This document shows, piece after piece, positions 6,717 through 14,937 of a stretch of 21,356 bases of DNA (its first letter is position 1; each line of letters opens with the position of its first letter). Source of the stretch: Candidatus Bathyarchaeota archaeon (lineage in GTDB: Archaea > Thermoproteota > Bathyarchaeia > RBG-16-48-13 > GCA-020355125); the NCBI GenBank assembly GCA_026014905.1, contig JAOZHK010000194.1, forward strand, positions 1 through 21,356. Reading direction: 5' to 3'. Below the pieces are notes generated by a model, which was not told the DNA's origin, did no database searches, and saw only the letters and a list, made by a program, of their open reading frames with translations. The position numbers and the translations under genes are program-made.

Positions 6717-7985
6717 CTACGCATCTGACATATCCAATAATATCTGTTTAGCTCGGTCAGTACGAATCATATTTTCTTCAATCATTTGTTGTACCACACG
6801 AGCGATTTGATCTACCGTCGCCCCTGCTTCAACCGCAATATTTCGAGCATGCAACGCCATGTGACCTCGCTGAATTCCCTCGTTAGCAAGGGCACGAAGG
6901 GCCGCAAGGTTTTGGGCAAGCCCAACACACGCTAAAACCTCAGCAAATTCCGCAGCGGAGGTCACGCCCAATATTTTCACTAGAGTTCGTGCAACTGGGT
7001 GAGCTCGCGTCGCGCCACCAACTAGGCCCACAGCAAGGGGGAGTTCTATCGTTCCAACAAGGTCGCCATCTCCATTCTTTTCCCAGGTGGTTAAAGGTTG
7101 ATAACGTCCCGAGAGAGCTGCATATACATGTGCTCCCGCTTCAATGGCGCGAGTATCATTCCCTGTTGCAAGAACAACGGCGGTAATTCCATTCATTATT
7201 CCTTTATTATGTGTCGCACATCGAAAGGAGTCCGCAGCTGCAAAAGCATATGCTAGGATAACGCCATCAACGACAGAGGCTCCTCCGATCGCATCCTTCG
7301 GAATAACCACCTTGGCTCGAGCTAAACGATGAATCGCTAAGTTTGAGATAATACGAAGATAGACTTGTCCCCCAGTTACCCGTTCAAGGAGCGGGGCCAC
7401 AGCTTCAGCCATCGTATTCACCGCGTTCGCGCCCATTGCATCTTTACAATCCACTAGTAATTCCACAATAACCATTGGACCACAAGATGTGTGAATGATT
7501 CGGGCTTGAAGATCTTTGGCGCCTCCCCCCAAGGACACTAAAACGGGATCCTGCTCATTAGCTATGGTTAAGATCTCCTCCTTCGCTTGAAAAATCGCCA
7601 TTCTCGCACCATATGGATCCTTGATATTCACGATTTGTACTTGTCCAATCATAACCGATCCTGTGGTATGCGCAGTGAATCCTCCTTGCGACCGAGCCAT
7701 CTTCGCTGCGTAGCTTGCTGCAGCAACAACTGAGGGTTCCTCAATAGCCATCGGAATTAAATAGTCACGACCATTAATCAGAAAATTCACTGCAATGCCT
7801 ACTGGAATTGGCATCACACCTATCACATTCTCGATCATGCGATCCGCTTGCTCAAGCTTTATGCCACCTGTTGACGAGAGAATCTGGGTTTCTTCGGTAC
7901 TTAATTGTGCAAACGTTTTCACGATTTCAAGTCGTTCCTCGGGATGCAGTTTGTAAAACCCTGAGATTTGTGATGACCGTTTCAT
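6717..7985 (-). CDS. mvaA: Hydroxymethylglutaryl-CoA reductase, class II type
   Basis: This 422-residue protein has the compact class II layout, without a membrane anchor, known from Pseudomonas mevalonii and some archaea. The four catalytic residues are visible: Glu83 in IEEPSVVAA, Lys261 in ATHNKGIMNG, Asp277 in ATGNDTRAIEAGAH and His375 in GHMALHARNIA. The HMG-CoA-binding segment DCKDAMGANAVNTMAE is at 179-194. It interconverts HMG-CoA and mevalonate with NAD(P)H. In archaea this normally feeds isoprenoid lipids; in P. mevalonii it works in mevalonate breakdown. AGGTG lies 7 bases before the ATG. It is divergent from the alcohol dehydrogenase and lies upstream of gcvH in the same direction. 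Its presence amid methyl-transfer genes is unexplained. Class II genes in archaea are often attributed to transfer from bacteria. The stop is TAG. Confidence 0.95.
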   Translation of the reverse strand: MKRSSQISGFYKLHPEERLEIVKTFAQLSTEETQILSSTGGIKLEQADRMIENVIGVMPIPVGIAVNFLINGRDYLIPMAIEEPSVVAAASYAAKMARSQGGFTAHTTGSVMIGQVQIVNIKDPYGARMAIFQAKEEILTIANEQDPVLVSLGGGAKDLQARIIHTSCGPMVIVELLVDCKDAMGANAVNTMAEAVAPLLERVTGGQVYLRIISNLAIHRLARAKVVIPKDAIGGASVVDGVILAYAFAAADSFRCATHNKGIMNGITAVVLATGNDTRAIEAGAHVYAALSGRYQPLTTWEKNGDGDLVGTIELPLAVGLVGGATRAHPVARTLVKILGVTSAAEFAEVLACVGLAQNLAALRALANEGIQRGHMALHARNIAVEAGATVDQIARVVQQMIEENMIRTDRAKQILLDMSDA

Positions 7986-8023
7986 GTGAACACCTTTCTG
8001 TTGAGGGAATAATGAAAAGTACC

Positions 8024-8031
8024 AATATAAA
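8024..8031 (-). promoter_or_regulatory. TATA-like box for the HMG-CoA reductase gene
   Basis: The minus strand reads TTTATATT about 43 bases before the ATG at 7985. This leaves room for a leader of roughly 16-20 bases carrying the AGGTG ribosome binding site. Confidence 0.5.
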
Positions 8032-8126
8032 GGCAGCTATGACATCATACCCTCTTGGATTGTGTAATAAGGGGAAGAGAAAATGTTTATGCATTAGAGT
8101 TTATCTTGCATTCAGTGGGGGTTTAT

Positions 8127-9146
8127 ATGGCACTGATGACTGCGATGGTTCTGGACCGGATAGCAGCAATGGAAAGCACCCCATTAACTCTTCGACAGGT
8201 ATCTCTTCCGATACCTCGTGCACATCAAGTCCAAATTAAAATATCAGCATCAGGGATCTGCCACACTGAACTTGATGAAATCGAAGGACGCCTTCCCCCC
8301 TCCACGTTCCCAATGATTCTCGGCCATGAAATTATTGGGCGCGTGACGCAACTAGGGACGAGTGTGAATGAGCTCCATGAAGGTGACCGGGTTGGTGTTA
8401 CATGGCTTTATCAAGCTTGTGGACACTGTTCTTTCTGTCGACAAGGTACCGAGAATCTCTGTGCCCACGCCCTCTGGACAGGTAAAGATGTTGATGGAGG
8501 GTATGCTGAATATATCGTGGCTCCAGCCGAGTATGTTTACCATATTCCTCGTGTCTTCACTGATATTGAAGCTGCACCGTTAATGTGTGCCGGGATCATT
8601 GGTTATCGGGCTCTCCGTTTAACCCAGATACAGGATTACCAAACCTTAGGCTTATATGGATTTGGAGCCTCAGCACACATCGTCATCCAAATCACTCGAC
8701 ACCTTTACCCGCACTCTAAAATCTATGTCTTTACACGAAGTCCTGCGCATCGACAACTAGCGCAAGAATTAGGTGCGGCATGGACCGGGAGTGCATTTAC
8801 TACCCCGCCGGCGCCAATCCACGCTGCGATAGATTTTACCCCTGCAGGCCAAATCGTTCGAGAAGCCTTACGTGCTCTGGAGAAGGGCGGCCGCTTAGTG
8901 ATTAACGCGATTCGAAAGATGAATCCAATCCCTGAATTAGATTATGCGCAACATCTCTGGTATGAAAAAGAAGTGAAAAGCGTGGCAAATGTTACAAAGC
9001 GAGATGCCATCGAATTTCTACCTCTTGCAGCGCAAATCCCGATTCGACCACGAACAACAATCTTTCAACTCGCCGACGCAAACGAAGCACTCCTTCAGCT
9101 CAAACAACGGAAAATACAAGGTGCGGGCGTATTCCAATTCTCGTGA
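8127..9146 (+). CDS. Zinc-dependent alcohol dehydrogenase (MDR superfamily)
   Basis: From the ATG at 8127 this is 339 residues, the usual length for the medium-chain family. Catalytic zinc ligands are in GICHTELD and GHEIIG. The structural zinc loop CGHCSFCRQGTENLC has four cysteines, and the nucleotide-binding glycine motif is LYGFGASAHI. The enzyme should interconvert an alcohol and an aldehyde or ketone with NAD(P). The frame stays open upstream to a TTG at 8055, but those 24 codons lack family similarity; a GGGGG run lies just before 8127, and ATGs at 8136 and 8145 are alternatives. It diverges from the HMG-CoA reductase gene and is followed after 90 bases by the third MtmB-like gene. Together with the AOR it could handle aldehydes, but that link is only suggested by position. 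The stop is TGA. Confidence 0.9.
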   Translation: MALMTAMVLDRIAAMESTPLTLRQVSLPIPRAHQVQIKISASGICHTELDEIEGRLPPSTFPMILGHEIIGRVTQLGTSVNELHEGDRVGVTWLYQACGHCSFCRQGTENLCAHALWTGKDVDGGYAEYIVAPAEYVYHIPRVFTDIEAAPLMCAGIIGYRALRLTQIQDYQTLGLYGFGASAHIVIQITRHLYPHSKIYVFTRSPAHRQLAQELGAAWTGSAFTTPPAPIHAAIDFTPAGQIVREALRALEKGGRLVINAIRKMNPIPELDYAQHLWYEKEVKSVANVTKRDAIEFLPLAAQIPIRPRTTIFQLADANEALLQLKQRKIQGAGVFQFS

Positions 9147-9175
9147 AGATTGTACCAACGCCCCTACGTCACTAG

Positions 9176-9186
9176 TTATATATATT
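9176..9186 (+). promoter_or_regulatory. TATA-like box for MtmB-like paralogue 3
   Basis: TTATATATATT lies about 56 bases before the ATG at 9237, in the gap after the alcohol dehydrogenase. It suggests that paralogue 3 can be transcribed on its own, with a leader of about 25-30 bases. Confidence 0.5.
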
Positions 9187-9236
9187 CGATATCCGTGAAT
9201 CTCTAGACGATTAACAAGAACGAAGCGCATCACACA

Positions 9237-10673
9237 ATGATTAGTTTACTTGAAGTCGCAGAACGCGCGCAAAAAGGTCCGAAAATGGATGAAAAAGAGT
9301 GGAACATGAGTATGTTCCAAACCATGACACAATTATCGGACACTTATGCCTTATCCCCGGCTCGTGACGCACTCTTCTACCATGTAGATAATGCATTTGC
9401 GGATCAGCTTTTCTCAGCAGCTCTCGATTACCTCTCAACCCGGGGAGTCTACTGTGTCTCCACACATCGTGTGATCACCTTTACTGAAGATGAAATACAA
9501 CAAGCCTGTCGAGAGGCTCCAAGCGCGTTCACTGTGGGAACAGATCGTGATATTCGAACTCTACGACAACGCGCAATCGAAGATACACAGTTGACGAATA
9601 TTGTTGCAGGGGGACATAGCGCATGGAATGAAGCACTCATCCCCTTAGAGCACTTGGTGAAAGAGCTCGTAGCTATTCCACGAGTAGATTATCTTGAGAC
9701 CTTCAATTATCATTCGATCTTTGGTCGAGAAGTGCATGGTACCCCATTAATTGTATATGCTGCTCGGAAAGCGATCGAGCGCGCACGATTGGGTGTCCGC
9801 CTCGCTGGCAGATCGGGTTTAGCGCTCTGTTACTATCCCATCCATACTATCGCTCCGGCTTTTCTTGCCGCGAAAGATGAGGAACGAGGACTCCGGGCGA
9901 GTGATGGTCTATTACTTTCGGTGCTTCCTGACCTGAAAGTGGAGACCAGTCTGCTTGCAGCAGCGATGTACTATCAAGAATATGGCTGCTTTGGCATGAA
10001 TGGAGGCGTAGGCGGGACCGTTGGGGGCTTCGCAGGAGGGTTTGAAGGAGCGATGATCGAAGGCGTAGTCCGAAACATCGTGGCGTGGATCGTTTACCGC
10101 GACGTCGTCCAGTACGGATCCGGGGTCAGTATGATTCGACATCGTCCCTGGGCCAGTCCAACTTTCGGTGAACCTTGGCGGGGTGGGAGCGACGAACAAT
10201 CTCTTGCGTGGTGTAGCTTTGCCGTGCAAAAAGCATTACGACGACATAAAAATACTATTGAAATGTTCCCGGGAGGGAGCGGTGGTCAAGTTGTCGATCA
10301 AGCGTCACCCGAGAATCTCTTGGCAACCGCAGTCACCTGTATCAAAGGGACAGTCCTTGGCGGAAACCTGTATTTTCTCTGGACGCCACCTCCAACTACC
10401 ATTCGATGGGGAATAGAAGTATCCGATGCCGCAATTAACGCAAGGATCAAAGTATCTGACTTAGAAGCCCTTTTAGGGCAGATTCAGCAGGAAAAGCTGC
10501 AAGGTTTTGATTCAAGTCAGGATCGTCGTATGCTATTATATTCTGATCCTCAAGCTTTCTTTGCTTCCCATACAGCGTGCTATGATTATACACAGCAAGC
10601 ACCAACACCGAGGTTTCAAGAAAGTCGACGGGATGCCATCGCCTATCTTGAAAATCTGGGGCTTCAATTTTAA
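9237..10673 (+). CDS. MtmB-family methylamine methyltransferase homologue lacking pyrrolysine (paralogue 3)
   Basis: This 478-residue protein is related to the paralogues at 2371 and 3784: RAQKGPKMDEKEWN, YCVSTHRVITFTEDEI, AGRSG, SDGLLLSVLPDLKVE and GGFAGGFEGAMIE. It resembles paralogue 2 more than paralogue 1; both have AWIVYRDV and a glycine-rich stretch (here MFPGGSGG) where MtmB and paralogue 1 carry the CTE motif. Cys198 aligns with the pyrrolysine of MtmB1, Leu226 with Glu229 and Gly257 with Glu259. His127 is conserved. The frame has no internal TAG and stops at TAA. It is transcribed apart from the corrinoid gene, behind the alcohol dehydrogenase, so it probably borrows a corrinoid protein encoded elsewhere or the one at 1693. 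No convincing ribosome binding site precedes the ATG. It is probably a corrinoid-dependent methyltransferase of unknown substrate. Confidence 0.83.
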   Translation: MISLLEVAERAQKGPKMDEKEWNMSMFQTMTQLSDTYALSPARDALFYHVDNAFADQLFSAALDYLSTRGVYCVSTHRVITFTEDEIQQACREAPSAFTVGTDRDIRTLRQRAIEDTQLTNIVAGGHSAWNEALIPLEHLVKELVAIPRVDYLETFNYHSIFGREVHGTPLIVYAARKAIERARLGVRLAGRSGLALCYYPIHTIAPAFLAAKDEERGLRASDGLLLSVLPDLKVETSLLAAAMYYQEYGCFGMNGGVGGTVGGFAGGFEGAMIEGVVRNIVAWIVYRDVVQYGSGVSMIRHRPWASPTFGEPWRGGSDEQSLAWCSFAVQKALRRHKNTIEMFPGGSGGQVVDQASPENLLATAVTCIKGTVLGGNLYFLWTPPPTTIRWGIEVSDAAINARIKVSDLEALLGQIQQEKLQGFDSSQDRRMLLYSDPQAFFASHTACYDYTQQAPTPRFQESRRDAIAYLENLGLQF

Positions 10674-10687
10674 TCCCCAAACCCAAA

Positions 10688-10697
10688 CGCGCGCGCG
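10688..10697. repeat. (CG)5 tract in the gap before cysS
   Basis: Ten bases of strict CG alternation lie 15 bases after the paralogue 3 stop. They are followed by a CTAGCTAAGTAGCTA segment at 10717-10731. Such alternating tracts recur in this window. Confidence 0.7.
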
Positions 10698-10707
10698 AAC
10701 CTTTAAG

Positions 10708-10715
10708 TTTAAATA
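10708..10715 (+). promoter_or_regulatory. TATA-like box for cysS
   Basis: TTTAAATA lies about 48 bases upstream of the ATG at 10760, matching the spacing seen for other genes in this window. Confidence 0.4.
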
Positions 10716-10759
10716 ACTAGCTAAGTAGCTACACTCGCTGAATATCCCCTCAATTTTCA

Positions 10760-12244
10760 ATGTCAAGGCGTGAGGAATGCTCTGTGGCAGATGACGGACT
10801 TCGCTTCTGGAACACGTTAACTCGTGAAAAACAGAAATTTCTACCAATCGAAGCAGGAAAAGTGCGATTATACGTCTGTGGACCAACCGTATATAATGAT
10901 CCGCATATTGGAAACTGGCGGACCTTCTTGTTTGGAGATATTCTACGTCGATGGTTAGAATACCGAGGTTACACAGTCTTCCACGTGATGAATATCACTG
11001 ATATCGATGACAAAACGATCCGAAACTCAGGAAAGGAAGGTGTGTCCCTGGCCGCTTTCACAGATCGATACACTCAATCCTTCTTTCATGGACTTAACAA
11101 GCTAAACATTCTTCAGGCAACTGTTTACCCCCGAGCAACTGACTACATACCTGAGATGGTCCAGTTTATCCATAAACTTCTCCAAAAAGGAGTAGCGTAT
11201 GAAGCGCGAGATGGCGTCTACTTCGATATCGATGCTTTTCCCACTTATGGGCAATTAAGCCGCATTGCCTTAAATAAGGTCAAGTCGACCACTCGAATGG
11301 ACGCTGATGAATATGATAAAGATGCCGCTCAAGATTTTGCGTTATGGAAGCGTTCAACTCCTGAAGAGCTTCAACGTGGAATCTGTTTTGACTCGCCGTG
11401 GGGGAAAGGTCGGCCAGGCTGGCATATTGAATGTAGTGTCATGACCAATACCTTGCTTGGTGAAACCTTGGATTTTCATGTAGGTGGAGAAGATCTCGTC
11501 TTTCCGCACCATGAAAATGAAATTGCACAATCAGAAAGCGTAACCGGACAGCCTTTCGTGCGTTACTGGCTCCATGTCCGGCATCTCATGATTGATGGGC
11601 GTAAAATGTCCAAAAGCCTTGGCAACTACGTCTCGTTTGAGGATGTTCTAACCCAGTATGGTGTCGAGACCCTACGATACTTCTTTTTATCCGTTCATTA
11701 CCGTCGTCCCATCGATTTTACCCATGCAACGATAGAGATTGCTCGCAATTCTATGGCACGGCTTCAGACGACAATCGATCTCATTGAGGACGCCCTCCAG
11801 AACGATGAAGAAGGACTCGGAGTGCCAGCGGAAACTTTCACGTTCTTAGAGGCTATTCATCAATATCGTCTCGCATTTGAAAGCGCAATGGACGATGACC
11901 TCGATACTCATCGTGCACTTGACGCTCTTCATGCAATATCCAAAACTATCAATGAGTACTGTTCAACGATGCCAAATAAAGCAGCCCTTATTACTGCCCG
12001 TCGCGTCTATTGGCAACTCCTCGACTCAATAGGTCTTTATTCTCTCGACAAGCAGTCGTCCCAAGTCGAAATTCATGACCATTCACACGCATTAATCAAT
12101 TTGCTGCTAGCTCTTCGTAATCGTCTCCGAGCAGAGCAACATTATGCGCTTTCCGATTCCATCCGAGATGAATTAAATCAATTAGGCATTCTTGTCACGG
12201 ATAAGGCAAACGGAACTACCTGGAAACGAGAAACACGTAACTAG
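10760..12244 (+). CDS. cysS: Cysteinyl-tRNA synthetase
   Basis: This class I aminoacyl-tRNA synthetase charges tRNA-Cys with cysteine in the cytoplasm. It has 494 residues. The HIGH motif appears as HIGN (49-52) after [10 protein letters not shown], and KMSKS is at 282-286. The active-site zinc ligands are Cys40, Cys225 (WHIECSVM), His250 and Glu254. The helical anticodon-binding C-terminus ends in [12 protein letters not shown] list the ATG at 10760, but a GTG at 10784 preceded by GAGG is a good alternative, since homologues normally begin just before LRFWNTLT. The final TAG shares a CTAG palindrome with the stop of the convergent argG gene. It is a housekeeping gene with no evident tie to the methyltransferases. 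Confidence 0.96.
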   Translation: MSRREECSVADDGLRFWNTLTREKQKFLPIEAGKVRLYVCGPTVYNDPHIGNWRTFLFGDILRRWLEYRGYTVFHVMNITDIDDKTIRNSGKEGVSLAAFTDRYTQSFFHGLNKLNILQATVYPRATDYIPEMVQFIHKLLQKGVAYEARDGVYFDIDAFPTYGQLSRIALNKVKSTTRMDADEYDKDAAQDFALWKRSTPEELQRGICFDSPWGKGRPGWHIECSVMTNTLLGETLDFHVGGEDLVFPHHENEIAQSESVTGQPFVRYWLHVRHLMIDGRKMSKSLGNYVSFEDVLTQYGVETLRYFFLSVHYRRPIDFTHATIEIARNSMARLQTTIDLIEDALQNDEEGLGVPAETFTFLEAIHQYRLAFESAMDDDLDTHRALDALHAISKTINEYCSTMPNKAALITARRVYWQLLDSIGLYSLDKQSSQVEIHDHSHALINLLLALRNRLRAEQHYALSDSIRDELNQLGILVTDKANGTTWKRETRN

Positions 12245-12248
12245 CTAG
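12241..12248. repeat. (CTAG)2 holding the stop codons of two convergent genes
   Basis: CTAGCTAG begins at 12241. The first CTAG provides the TAG of cysS on the plus strand (12242-12244) and the TAG of argG on the minus strand (12243-12241), because the tetramer is its own reverse complement. Confidence 0.85.
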
Positions 12249-13515
12249 ATTCCTTCTTCTGCTTTCCTGCAAGCCGCCATTGATATGGTTTGTGTTCTCG
12301 AAGAACGAGGTTGTGAGCTTTTAGTCGTAGAGCGTGAATATTGATAAAGCCTTGCGCATCGACGGGATTAAATCCCCCCTCTTCATCCATGCTTGAAAGT
12401 TTCTGATTGTAAAGGGAAGTGGATGATTGGCGTCCAATCCTGGTGATATTTCCTTTGTATAGTGCTAATTGAACCGTTCCATTGATCGCTTCTTGACTTT
12501 TGTCGAAAGCCGCCATCAAGAAATCCATCTCGGGAGAGAACCAGAATCCATTATACACAAGCTCTGCGAACTTGGGCGTGAGCATATCGCGTAAATGCAT
12601 GACTTCTTTATCCATAGCAATGCCTTCCAGATCCCGATGAGCTGCATGAAGTATCGTGGCACCAGGGGTTTCATAGATGCCGCGTGACTTGATTCCGATA
12701 AATCGATTTTCAACCATATCCACCCGGCCAATTCCATTTGCGCTTCCAAGCTGGTTCAGATAGAGATAAAGGTCTAAGGGGTTCACTTTAACGATGCTTG
12801 TCGTATGATCCACAACCTTAATTGGCGTACCATTGTTAAACTCGATCTCAATAATGGTTTCAACGTCTGGCGCATTGCTTTGAGCAGTGGTTCGGGTGAA
12901 TACGTGGTTCTGTGGGCGTAATAATGGATCTTCGAGGATTCCAGCTTCATGACTAATATGCATTAAATTATCATCTTCGCTATAGGGCTTCTCAGCTGTG
13001 GCTTTAACAGGGATTTGCCATTTCCTCGCATAATTAAGACAATCTGTACGACCTTTAAATTCAGCAAGAAATTCGGGATTTTTCCAGGGGGATATCACTT
13101 TAATTAATGGATTGAGCGCATAGTATGTGAGCTCAAAACGGACTTGATCATTTCCCTTACCGGTTGCACCATGAGCGACGTATTGAGCCTCTTCTTGAGC
13201 TGCTATCTCAATTTGAGCTTTGGCCAGTAAAGGGCGTGCTAAGGCTGTTCCTAGTAAATAGCGACCTTCATAAATAGCGTTGGCTCTGATTGCTGGAAAA
13301 ATGTAGTCGGTGACAAATTCCTCACGTAGATCTTGAATATTAACTTTGAGAGCTCCTGTGAGTAGTGCTTTTCTTTCTATTTCTTCAAAGTCATCGATCT
13401 GCCCAACGTTGCCAACAAAGCATATAACTTCGTAGCCTTTGTTGATAAGCCATTTCAAGATTACGGATGTATCCAATCCTCCGCTGTAGGCTAGAACGAC
13501 TTTTTCTGCTGTCAT
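12241..13515 (-). CDS. argG: Argininosuccinate synthase
   Basis: This enzyme joins citrulline and aspartate using ATP to give argininosuccinate, the penultimate step of arginine biosynthesis. The N-terminal ATP-pyrophosphatase loop is [16 protein letters not shown], starting near residue 9. [15 protein letters not shown] and the [20 protein letters not shown] block are typical of the family. The length is 424 residues from the ATG at 13515, which gives the usual [13 protein letters not shown] beginning and has GGGA a few bases upstream. An in-frame ATG at 13539 would add eight residues and lacks a ribosome binding site. The gene overlaps cysS by four bases at the 3' end. No other arginine gene is adjacent. 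Confidence 0.95.
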   Translation of the reverse strand: MTAEKVVLAYSGGLDTSVILKWLINKGYEVICFVGNVGQIDDFEEIERKALLTGALKVNIQDLREEFVTDYIFPAIRANAIYEGRYLLGTALARPLLAKAQIEIAAQEEAQYVAHGATGKGNDQVRFELTYYALNPLIKVISPWKNPEFLAEFKGRTDCLNYARKWQIPVKATAEKPYSEDDNLMHISHEAGILEDPLLRPQNHVFTRTTAQSNAPDVETIIEIEFNNGTPIKVVDHTTSIVKVNPLDLYLYLNQLGSANGIGRVDMVENRFIGIKSRGIYETPGATILHAAHRDLEGIAMDKEVMHLRDMLTPKFAELVYNGFWFSPEMDFLMAAFDKSQEAINGTVQLALYKGNITRIGRQSSTSLYNQKLSSMDEEGGFNPVDAQGFINIHALRLKAHNLVLREHKPYQWRLAGKQKKESS

Positions 13516-13636
13516 TTTTAATCCCGTTTGTTTGAACATTAACCGATTGAACTATGGTATCCTTCTAGATAAAAGTAGTGACCTAGAAGTTAGCTACGCG
13601 CGTAATACAATGAAGCTTTTAATTCAGTTGAAAGAA

Positions 13637-13936
13637 TTAGCTATTTGGAATGGTGCTAACGCGCGCGAGTTTTGCCCATTCCGGCGTATCACTGCTGTGA
13701 CCACGTCGTATGGAACGATTATCTGTTTGTTGTTTTGCAAGAGCAATTAGTCGCTGATATTCCGAATGCGAAATTCTCCGCATTTTTTTCTTTTTACTTT
13801 TCCGCTGCTTGGATTTTTTCTTTTTCTTTTTAACAGGTTTCAAAAAATTTTCATCGTCTAAATATTTGGACTTTTCAATAAGAGCCTGAATCATCCGTTT
13901 TTTATTTTCAATCTTGGATACAGGAGACGACGACAA
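13637..13936 (-). CDS. Lys-rich small protein of unknown function
   Basis: This is an open frame of 99 codons from a TTG at 13936, or 85 codons from the ATG at 13894, which is the safer start. Residues 35-55 are almost all Lys, Arg, Ser and Gln (PVKKKKKKSKQRKSKKKKMRR). They are flanked by a short helix-like N-terminal part (MIQALIEKSKYLDDENFL) and a C-terminal part (SHSEYQRLIALAKQQ). The strong positive charge suggests binding to nucleic acid or membranes, but nothing in it is a recognisable domain. It lies upstream of argG in the same direction and diverges from the protein at 14170. The overlapping plus-strand frame at 13532-13750 is a competing reading and looks less like protein. It may be spurious. 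Confidence 0.4.
   Translation of the reverse strand: MSSSPVSKIENKKRMIQALIEKSKYLDDENFLKPVKKKKKKSKQRKSKKKKMRRISHSEYQRLIALAKQQTDNRSIRRGHSSDTPEWAKLARVSTIPNS
13660..13667. repeat. (CG)4 tract
   Basis: An eight-base CG alternation lies inside the Lys-rich frame. A second run, (CG)3, is at 13597-13602 in the gap before argG. Confidence 0.6.
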
Positions 13937-14169
13937 TTTTTATGTAATCCCTCTGAATGAGAATAAAGGATGCTTGATGATTATGACTTCTTCTTCTATA
14001 GTAGTTATGAACTAAACATATAGAGTAGAAATACATAGAACGTACCATGAAGTATGCGCCTGCGTGCATTATCTTTGCCTCATTCGATCGTCACTATTCA
14101 CTACACATATTATTCCTTCATAACCAAAATATTTCAAGAGAAAACATTAACTTCTAAAAAGGTAAGGAA

Positions 14170-14787
14170 ATGACTTTGGCAACTCAATTAGCTGATCCTC
14201 TCACAGCGAAAAAAAAATTTATTGATTCACTAACTCATTTTAAAAAATATCTAGGTGATGTTCAAGAGTCTTCCGCTGAGATGCAGGTGAATGAGAGTAG
14301 GGTAGTCCGTCCGACTTTTACTATGAAGCGTGAACGATCTGTACCTCGTGTACGGAAAGTCAAGCCCACAATTCGTAAACAAACAATAGTGGCAGTGGAT
14401 GAGCAGGCGATCGAGGTAGAACCAGAAATCGCGTCTGAGGTGCAGGTAGAAGAAAGCAGGGTAGTCCGTCCGACTTTTACTATGAAGCGTGGACGATCGG
14501 TCCCTCGTGTACGGAAAGTCAAGCCCACAATTCGTAAACGAAAAAAAATGTTAGTCTTTACAGTCCAAGAGGTTGTGGCTGAGGAGGAGTCGTCATTTGA
14601 GCCAGAGGTTGTAGCTGAGGAGGAAATAACTCCGGAAAAATTTGTGAATATGGATATTGACAAGCTTTCAGATGACGATTTCTACAAAATATTTCATTTT
14701 CTCAAATCAGAAAAAAGAAAATTAGATGGAGTCGCACCGGTGCAAAACCCATCTTGGATAAAATACTCACATAAACGTGTGGATTAA
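14170..14787 (+). CDS. Protein with a duplicated basic segment, function unknown
   Basis: This 205-residue protein has an internal tandem duplication. Residues 42-70 and 95-123 are near-identical copies of ESRVVRPTFTMKRxRSVP followed by RVRKVKPTIRK. They are joined and followed by acidic linkers (VEPEIASEVQVE; EVVAEEE, twice). The last 45 residues (MDIDKLSDDDFYKIFHFLKSEKRKL) look like a folded helical end. There is no signal peptide or membrane segment. Alternating basic modules and acidic linkers suggest a scaffold or nucleic-acid-binding protein, but I recognise no family. An AAGGTAAGG ribosome binding site sits directly before the ATG. The TAA stop overlaps the stop of a small convergent ORF in TTAA. 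It diverges from the Lys-rich ORF. Confidence 0.7.
   Translation: MTLATQLADPLTAKKKFIDSLTHFKKYLGDVQESSAEMQVNESRVVRPTFTMKRERSVPRVRKVKPTIRKQTIVAVDEQAIEVEPEIASEVQVEESRVVRPTFTMKRGRSVPRVRKVKPTIRKRKKMLVFTVQEVVAEEESSFEPEVVAEEEITPEKFVNMDIDKLSDDDFYKIFHFLKSEKRKLDGVAPVQNPSWIKYSHKRVD
14293..14538 (+). repeat. Direct repeat of about 87 bases, twice, period 159
   Basis: Copies at 14293-14379 and 14452-14538 encode the two basic segments of the protein above. They differ at about five positions, several of them synonymous, so the duplication is recent or kept uniform by gene conversion. Confidence 0.85.
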
Positions 14788-14921
14788 TTAATTCCTAATA
14801 CTTTCGTAAATTTTTTCACATACGCGCGCATATCTAGCTGTCTCAACAATAGACGCGTATGTCCATCATTCAGATACAAGCATTTGCCATTGCGCTTTCG
14901 CGAGAGGTCCACTAATTTCAT
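14784..14921 (-). CDS. Small basic protein of 45 residues, unknown
   Basis: From the ATG at 14921 the minus strand encodes 45 residues: MKLVDLSRKRNGKCLYLNDG followed by HTRLLLRQLDMRAYVKKFTK and VLGIN. The composition is protein-like (mixed charged and aliphatic residues, amphipathic C-terminal helix). TTGGGAT precedes the start. Its TAA stop at 14784-14786 interlocks with the TAA of the convergent 205-residue gene in the palindrome TTAA, as cysS and argG do with CTAG, which supports it being a real gene end. The frame extends upstream 16 more codons without a start codon, so it could also be the remnant of a longer gene. It is too short to assign. Confidence 0.4.
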   Translation of the reverse strand: MKLVDLSRKRNGKCLYLNDGHTRLLLRQLDMRAYVKKFTKVLGIN

Positions 14922-14937
14922 AACGAAATCCCAATAA

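Noticed and set aside
8055..8126. N-terminal extension of the alcohol dehydrogenase from a TTG at 8055
   Set aside because: The 24 extra residues resemble no MDR N-terminus and would overlap the probable promoter; the ATG at 8127 gives the normal length.
13532..13750. 72-codon plus-strand frame at the argG start
   Set aside because: It overlaps the argG promoter region and the Lys-rich minus-strand frame, and has no ribosome binding site or family signal.
14170..14787. CRISPR-like array from the spaced 87-base repeats
   Set aside because: There are only two long copies inside an open reading frame, without a leader or cas genes; this is a protein-level duplication.
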